This document shows positions 14,756 to 19,266 of a stretch of 19,266 nucleotides of DNA, one piece after another; position 1 is the stretch's first letter; each line of letters opens with the position of its first letter. Location of the stretch: NCBI GenBank assembly GCA_900757485.1, contig CAAEOA010000157.1, forward strand, positions 1-19,266, given 5' to 3'. The notes beneath the pieces were generated by a model. It was not told the DNA's origin. It was given only the letters and a program-made list of their open reading frames with translations, and searched no databases. A program made the translations under genes and the position numbers. Origin of the DNA: Oscillospiraceae bacterium (GTDB lineage Bacteria > Bacillota > Clostridia > Oscillospirales > Ruminococcaceae).

Positions 14756-15313
14756 ATGGGAAAATTTACGTTTCATAAAACCGAGATTGAGGGCGTTATT
14801 GTCATTGAACCAACAGTATTCGGTGATAATCGCGGTTATTTTATGGAAACTTATCAGCAGGAAGAATTTCAAGCCGGCGGGGTGGATACCGTGTTTGTGC
14901 AGGATAATCAGTCGAAATCCCGTAAAGGAGTCCTGCGTGGGCTGCATTTTCAAAAAAACTACCCGCAGGGGAAATTGGTGCGAGTCATTAATGGGGAAGT
15001 ATTTGATGTTGCCGTGGATCTGCGCAAAGGGAGCAAAACCTATGGAAAATGGGTTGGCGTTGTTCTTTCTGCCGAAAACAAAAAGCAGTTTTATATTCCA
15101 AAAGGCTTTGCACATGGTTTTTTGGTGCTGTCTGAAGAAGCGGAATTTGTTTATAAATGCGATGAGCTTTATCATCCGGAAGATGAAGGCGGACTTGCAT
15201 GGGACGATCAATCTGTGGGCATTCACTGGCCGATTTCGGAAAATATGGAAGTGTTACTGAGCGAAAAGGATAAGGTGCATCCCGGTCTGGGTGATTTTTC
15301 CTTTGAAATATAG
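14756..15313 (+). CDS. rfbC: dTDP-4-dehydrorhamnose 3,5-epimerase
   Basis: RfbC (RmlC) epimerises dTDP-4-keto-6-deoxyglucose at C3 and C5. The 185-residue cupin has IEPTVFGDNRGYFMETY near the N-terminus. The catalytic base is His64 in GVLRGLHFQ, Lys73 contacts the substrate in PQGKLVRV, and Tyr133 lies in FVYKC. YIPKGFAHGFLVLSE and the C-terminal DDQSVGIHWP are canonical. Length is normal. AGGAAAGGAA precedes the ATG, so it has a good ribosome site of its own. The strong hairpin before it and the terminator after it make it almost a separate expression unit within the operon. Confidence 0.97.
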   Translation: MGKFTFHKTEIEGVIVIEPTVFGDNRGYFMETYQQEEFQAGGVDTVFVQDNQSKSRKGVLRGLHFQKNYPQGKLVRVINGEVFDVAVDLRKGSKTYGKWVGVVLSAENKKQFYIPKGFAHGFLVLSEEAEFVYKCDELYHPEDEGGLAWDDQSVGIHWPISENMEVLLSEKDKVHPGLGDFSFEI

Positions 15314-15318
15314 CAAAT

Positions 15319-15348
15319 GCATGCCGAGAATACTTTCGGTATGTTTTT
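15319..15348 (+). terminator. Intrinsic terminator between rfbC and wzx
   Basis: CATGCCGA (15320-15327) pairs with TCGGTATG (15336-15343) with one G-U pair, an 8-base loop and TTTTT at 15344-15348. It fits a standard terminator and would reduce wzx expression relative to the rfb genes unless read through. Confidence 0.65.
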
Positions 15349-15397
15349 GAAATACAGGATGATATTTCTGATTTGAATTTGGTAAGGATGTGGTGAG

Positions 15398-16819
15398 TTG
15401 AACAGCAAAGTAAAAGGAATATTAAAAAACTTTTCATATTCTTTCGCTGCCAATATTACTTCAACACTGATTTCGATGGTGTTGGTTGCTTTTGTGCCGA
15501 AGCTGTTGGGACAAACCGAATACAGTTATTGGCAGCTATATGTCTTTTACACAGGATATGTAGGCTTTTTTCATTTCGGGCTGGCAGATGGAATTTACCT
15601 GCGCTACGGCGGCAAAGAGTATGATGAAGTGCCAAAACCGCTTTTTCATTTTCAGTTTTGGACACTGGTTTGCTGTGAAATTCTTCTTGCGATTGTGATG
15701 TCGCTGTTCGTTGTCTTTTTGATACCGAATTCGGACAAGATACTGATACTGCTTTTAACGGCTCTGTGCTGTGTGCTGGTGTTGCCGCGTACCATGCTTC
15801 AATATGTCTTGCAGGGTACTAACAGAATCAAAGAATACGCACGCAATTTGATGATTGAAAAAGTGATATATGGCTCTTTGGTAGTGATTGTCCTTGCTTT
15901 GGGATTCAGAAATTATGAATATCTGCTTTTGGCAGATATTATTGCAAAGGCGGTTACGTTGTTTACTATGTGCCTGTCATGCAAGGATATTGTAATACAG
16001 ACGACCGTTTCTTTCAAAGAGGGAATCCGGGAAGTTTGGAATAATATCAGCGTCGGAATTAAACTGATGTTTTCCAATATTGCCGGTATGCTGATTGTCG
16101 GTATTGTCCGGTTTTCGATTGAGCAGGTATGGAGTGTGGAAACCTTTGGCAAGGTTTCATTGTCCATGAGCGTGTCTAATCTGATGATGCTTTTTATTAC
16201 CGCTGTGAGCGTCGTAATGTTCCCGCTTTTAAAGCGTACTCCGCAGGAAAAGTGGGCGGATAACTACAAGCTGATGCGAAATATATTGGTGATTCCTCTT
16301 TTAGGGCTGTTAGTGCTTTATTATCCGGCAAAGGTCATTTTATCTGCATGGCTTCCGCAATATGAGGAAAGTCTGCGGTATATGGCATTGATGTTCCCGA
16401 TGTGTTTGTATGAGGGAAAAATGTCGATGTTGATTAACACATATATGAAAGCAATGCGGATGGAGAAGCAAATGCTGTTAGTTAATTTAATTTCGGTTAC
16501 GCTCAGCGTGCTGTCAACAGGATTAGTGATATTTTTATTGAAGGACCTAGTTTTGAGTGTCGTGTCCATCATGGTACTGCTTGCTTTCCGGTGTATATTA
16601 GCGGAGCTGATATTAGCGAAAAGGCTTTCGTTAAAAGTAGGAACCGATATTGTTTTGGAAGTGTTGATGACTGCCTTGTTTGTGGTTTCCAACTGGTTTA
16701 TTAACAACTGGCTGTGTGTTGTTGTTTATGCCGTCGGTTATTTGGTATATGTTTTCATTCGCCGTAAAAGTATTCTTCCGATGGTGCAAACGGTAAAAGG
16801 AATGTTGAAAGCAAAATAA
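15398..16819 (+). CDS. wzx: Polysaccharide flippase Wzx (MATE/MOP superfamily)
   Basis: This 473-residue membrane protein, with about 12 hydrophobic segments, moves lipid-linked repeat units across the membrane for Wzy. The N-terminal NFSYSFAANITSTLISMVLVAF and LLGQTEYSYWQLY match the usual Wzx opening, and a charged FGLADGIYLRYGG loop follows. The start is TTG at 15398; this is where the family N-terminus (NSKVKGILKNFSYSF) begins, although the ribosome site (AAGG or GGTGAG nearby) is modest. It is the last gene of the operon and is followed by a strong bidirectional terminator. Substrate specificity cannot be deduced. Confidence 0.9.
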   Translation: MNSKVKGILKNFSYSFAANITSTLISMVLVAFVPKLLGQTEYSYWQLYVFYTGYVGFFHFGLADGIYLRYGGKEYDEVPKPLFHFQFWTLVCCEILLAIVMSLFVVFLIPNSDKILILLLTALCCVLVLPRTMLQYVLQGTNRIKEYARNLMIEKVIYGSLVVIVLALGFRNYEYLLLADIIAKAVTLFTMCLSCKDIVIQTTVSFKEGIREVWNNISVGIKLMFSNIAGMLIVGIVRFSIEQVWSVETFGKVSLSMSVSNLMMLFITAVSVVMFPLLKRTPQEKWADNYKLMRNILVIPLLGLLVLYYPAKVILSAWLPQYEESLRYMALMFPMCLYEGKMSMLINTYMKAMRMEKQMLLVNLISVTLSVLSTGLVIFLLKDLVLSVVSIMVLLAFRCILAELILAKRLSLKVGTDIVLEVLMTALFVVSNWFINNWLCVVVYAVGYLVYVFIRRKSILPMVQTVKGMLKAK

Positions 16820-16823
16820 GAAC

Positions 16824-16865
16824 CAAAAATAAGGAGCGTGCCACTTGGCACGCTCCTTATTTTTG
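16824..16865. terminator. Bidirectional intrinsic terminator between wzx and the ABC permease
   Basis: Perfect 20-base arms (16824-16843 and 16846-16865) surround a 2-base centre, with a GC-rich core and A-run/T-run edges on both sides. It works in both directions between the convergent stops at 16819 and 16891. Confidence 0.93.
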
Positions 16866-16890
16866 CGTTAATCTTAATTGATAAAATGAT

Positions 16891-17874
16891 TTATCGTTCT
16901 TCTCGGAAGTAGGAAAGACCAAGGTGTGCAGGCGGCTGATTTTCACGGCGCTTGCGCATACTGATCAGAACCAATACGAGAATTGTTACTACATACGGAA
17001 GCATCTTGAAAATTTCCTGTGAGCTGCGTCCGAGTCCGGGTATATAAAGATAAACAATGTAAAGACCGCCGAACAGAATGGAGCCGAGAATTCCGATATT
17101 TGGCTTCCAAAGTGCGAATATAACCAAAGCAATGGCAAGCCATCCGCGGTCGCCGAAACCGCCGTTTGTCCATGCTCCGCCGATATAATCCATAACGAAG
17201 TAAAGACCGCCGAGACCGGCAATTGCGCCGCCGATGCAGGTCGCAAGGTATTTATACAGCGTGACATTGATTCCGGCAGCGTCTGCTGTCGCAGGGCTTT
17301 CACCGACCGCGCGGAGATTTAATCCTATACGGGTATGTCCTAAAACCCAAGACGCAACCAAAGCAATGGCAATGGCAAGATATGCTAAAAATCCAAAGGA
17401 GAGGAATGTGTCACCGAACAACCCAAGCTTGTCGGCAAAAGGTAAGGTAGCTTTAAAGCAAGCACCGGTTTTCAGCAAAGAGATAGAGCCGCCCTCACCA
17501 AACAGGCTGGAAAGGGAACCTCCGAAGAAGTTGCCGACACCGATACCGAAAGTAGTAAGTGCCAGACCGGTCACGTTCTGATTTGCACGAAGGGTGATGG
17601 TCAAAAAGCTGTAAATCAGTGAAAGAAAAATGGAACCGAGCAGTGATGCCATGAGCGGAATCAAAACGCAGAGAAAAGGATTGAGCACTTCAGCCGACTT
17701 TTCATAAAAATAAGCGCCGATTACGCCGGAGATGCCGCCAATATACATGATACCGGGAATACCAAGGTTCAGGTTGCCCGATTTTTCGGTAACCATTTCA
17801 CCGGTAGAGCCGTAAAGCAACGGGATTCCCTGAATAATTGCCTGCTTAACAAACATTGCGATAGTGCTAATCAA
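16891..17874 (-). CDS. Nucleoside ABC transporter permease (NupQ/YufQ type)
   Basis: This 327-residue inner permease has about 8-9 membrane helices and belongs to the BmpA-associated nucleoside/sugar ABC importers (branched-chain/ribose permease superfamily). The N-terminal QGIPLLYGSTGEMVTEKSG and GIPGIMYIGG are characteristic, as are NQNVTGLALTTFGIGVGNFFG and LRAVGESPATADAAGINV, the loop that touches the ATPase. The start is TTG at 17874. It is supported by AAGGAGG inside the end of the previous gene at normal distance and by the family N-terminus. Only 3 bases separate it from the upstream permease stop, so the pair is coupled. It pairs with the permease at 17878-18984. Confidence 0.92.
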   Translation of the reverse strand: MISTIAMFVKQAIIQGIPLLYGSTGEMVTEKSGNLNLGIPGIMYIGGISGVIGAYFYEKSAEVLNPFLCVLIPLMASLLGSIFLSLIYSFLTITLRANQNVTGLALTTFGIGVGNFFGGSLSSLFGEGGSISLLKTGACFKATLPFADKLGLFGDTFLSFGFLAYLAIAIALVASWVLGHTRIGLNLRAVGESPATADAAGINVTLYKYLATCIGGAIAGLGGLYFVMDYIGGAWTNGGFGDRGWLAIALVIFALWKPNIGILGSILFGGLYIVYLYIPGLGRSSQEIFKMLPYVVTILVLVLISMRKRRENQPPAHLGLSYFREER

Positions 17875-17877
17875 TTC

Positions 17878-18984
17878 TTACCCCTCCTTTTTAGTGCTGC
17901 GGAAATTAATTTTGTAGTTAACAAAAAATTCGCATCCGATAATGAAGAAGAGAATGATGCCGGTTAAGATATCCGAAACACTTTCATTCAACCGGAAGGT
18001 CGTTGCAATTTCTCCTGCGCCCCGATCAAGAAAGACGATCAGGAAAGATACCAGCCCCATGACATAGGGATTGAATTTCGCAAGCCAGGATACCATGATT
18101 GCGGTAAAGCCCTGACCGCCGACGGTGTTGGTTGAAATCGTATGATCCGTACCGGCAACCAGCATCAGTCCGGCAATACCGCAGAGAGCGCCTGACACTA
18201 ACATTGTACGGATGATGACCTTTTTCACATTAATACCGATATAGCGTGCAGTATTCTCGCTTTCGCCGACAACTGAAATTTCATATCCATGTTTGCTGTA
18301 TTTTAAATAAATAAATACTGCGATGGTGATGGCAACGACAATAAGGATGTTCATCAGATATTTTTGTCCGAAGATAGCAGGAAACCAACCGCTTTTGCTG
18401 GCGGGATTAATCAAACCAACCGTATTTGATCCTTTGGGATTTTCCCAGAAAGTTACACAAAAGGAGACAAGCTGAATGGCAACATAGTTCATCATCAGGG
18501 TAAACAATGTTTCGTTCGTCCCCCAAAAAGCTTTAAAGAATGCCGGAATTACCGCCCACAGCATTCCTCCTGCAACACTGGCAACAAGCATTACAAGCAA
18601 TAACACCGGAGTAGGAAGCTGATCTCCAAGACCAATCATACAGCCTGCGGAAATCAAACCGCCGATTAATACCTGTCCTTCTGCACCGATATTCCAAAAA
18701 CGCATTTTAAATGCCGGTGTTACCGCGAGGGAAATACACAAAAGCATCGCTGTTTTTTGCAGTGCGATCCACAACTTGCGTTCGGTGCCGAAAGTGCCCT
18801 TTATCATGGAAGCATAGACCTGTGCCGGATTATATCCGGTCAATAAGATAATAACGATTGCACACACAACAAGCGCCGCTGCAATTGCAGCAATCCGTAT
18901 CAACCAGGATTTCCACCATACCATTGCATCGCGTTTTGTGATATGTATCAGTGGTTCGCGAACCTTTTTTTCAGGTTTACTCAT
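17878..18984 (-). CDS. Nucleoside ABC transporter permease (NupP/YufP type)
   Basis: This 368-residue permease is the partner of the NupQ-like protein. A cytoplasmic N-terminus (KPEKKVREPLIH) leads to a first helix at about 27-50. GYNPAQVYASMIKGTFGT, LAVTPAFKMRFWNIGAEGQVLIGG and VVGESENTARYIGINVKKVI, the ATPase-contact loop, are diagnostic. I chose ATG 18984, which has GGGGG 8 bases upstream, over the GTG at 18993. With it the start overlaps the ATPase stop by 8 bases, which suggests translational coupling. The family imports nucleosides such as guanosine or adenosine with a BmpA-type lipoprotein; that gene is not in the window. Confidence 0.92.
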   Translation of the reverse strand: MSKPEKKVREPLIHITKRDAMVWWKSWLIRIAAIAAALVVCAIVIILLTGYNPAQVYASMIKGTFGTERKLWIALQKTAMLLCISLAVTPAFKMRFWNIGAEGQVLIGGLISAGCMIGLGDQLPTPVLLLVMLVASVAGGMLWAVIPAFFKAFWGTNETLFTLMMNYVAIQLVSFCVTFWENPKGSNTVGLINPASKSGWFPAIFGQKYLMNILIVVAITIAVFIYLKYSKHGYEISVVGESENTARYIGINVKKVIIRTMLVSGALCGIAGLMLVAGTDHTISTNTVGGQGFTAIMVSWLAKFNPYVMGLVSFLIVFLDRGAGEIATTFRLNESVSDILTGIILFFIIGCEFFVNYKINFRSTKKEG

Positions 18985-19266
18985 TTTGTGCACCCCCGTT
19001 CTTTCTTGTCATCAAAAGTCCGATTTGTTCTTTGGTAGCGGTTCTGCCGTCTATCATTCCGTTGATTTTGCCTGAACCGATTACCATAATCCGGTCACAC
19101 AGTTCCAGCAGTACATCAAGGTCTTCTCCCACAAAAATAACTGCGACACCGCGCTCTTTTTGCTGATTCAGTAAATTATATATGGTATAGGAGGAGTTAA
19201 TATCCAAACCTCGCACCGGATATGCCGCCATCAGAACAGTAGGGGATGCGGCAATTTCACGGCCGA
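18977..19266 (-). CDS. Nucleoside ABC transporter ATP-binding protein, C-terminal part (NupO/YufO type, partial)
   Basis: About 96 residues of the end of a duplicated sugar/nucleoside-type ATPase are visible; the start is beyond the right edge. GREIAASPTVLMAA and PVRGLD are the Walker B and D-loop region of the second ATP-binding domain, then SSYTIYNLLNQQKERGVAVIFVGEDLDVLLELCDRIMVI forms the switch-helix part. The usual PTRGLD has Val for Thr, and Tyr stands before it where active domains carry Glu-Pro. Loss of the catalytic Glu is common in the second domain of this family, so the transporter should still be active. It overlaps the following permease by 8 bases. Confidence 0.88.
   Translation of the reverse strand, partial: GREIAASPTVLMAAYPVRGLDINSSYTIYNLLNQQKERGVAVIFVGEDLDVLLELCDRIMVIGSGKINGMIDGRTATKEQIGLLMTRKNGGAQNE

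Noticed and set aside
14676..15260. Alternative 194-residue frame over rfbC
   Set aside because: It is out of frame with a canonical RfbC, and the composition is that of a shadow frame.

Overview
The window looks like a chromosomal segment from a Gram-positive anaerobe-type Bacillota, probably class Clostridia. The reasons are strong GGAGG-type ribosome binding sites, several TTG and GTG starts, ROK-family sugar regulation, a BmpA/NupOPQ-type nucleoside ABC transporter, and a Wzx/Wzy surface polysaccharide locus with dTDP-rhamnose genes. Nothing visible resolves the genus. No rRNA, tRNA, CRISPR array, transposase or phage gene was seen.

Region 1 (1-5534) is a carbohydrate module. It holds the end of a TIM-barrel sugar-phosphate isomerase/epimerase, a cytoplasmic SGNH hydrolase with its own promoter, a small transaldolase, a GmhA-like phosphosugar isomerase, a ROK repressor and a ROK sugar kinase. 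The repressor is divergent from the isomerase-transaldolase pair and convergent with the kinase. The chemistry fits a catabolic line in which the kinase makes an aldose phosphate, the SIS isomerase makes the ketose phosphate, and the transaldolase or aldolase passes it to central metabolism. The substrate is unknown; the GmhA-type metal signature suggests a seven-carbon sugar as one option. An 11-base motif is shared by the upstream regions of the kinase and the transaldolase.

Region 2 (5535-6214) is a 680-base intergenic control region. It has a leftward promoter for the kinase, a rightward terminator-like hairpin, and two good rightward sigma-A-type promoters in front of the polysaccharide operon.

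Region 3 (6215-16819) is a rightward surface-polysaccharide operon. The order is a TarI/IspD-type cytidylyltransferase, an extended SDR, one family 2 glycosyltransferase, a Wzz-like chain-length protein with a degenerate kinase-like tail, a Wzy polymerase, rfbA-rfbD-rfbB-rfbC for dTDP-L-rhamnose, and a Wzx flippase. The middle part (GT, wzz, wzy) is visibly more AT-rich than the rfb genes, which is typical of a swapped serotype-specific core. No initiating phosphoglycosyltransferase and no second glycosyltransferase is present, so the repeat unit cannot be completed by this window alone.

Region 4 (16824-19266) begins with a strong bidirectional terminator. It then holds a leftward nucleoside-type ABC transporter operon: the end of the duplicated ATPase followed by two permeases with coupled starts.

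The best candidates for something new are the shared motif and unusual transcript architecture of region 1, the pseudokinase-like Wzz, and the cytidylyltransferase-SDR pair that lacks the usual TarJ partner.
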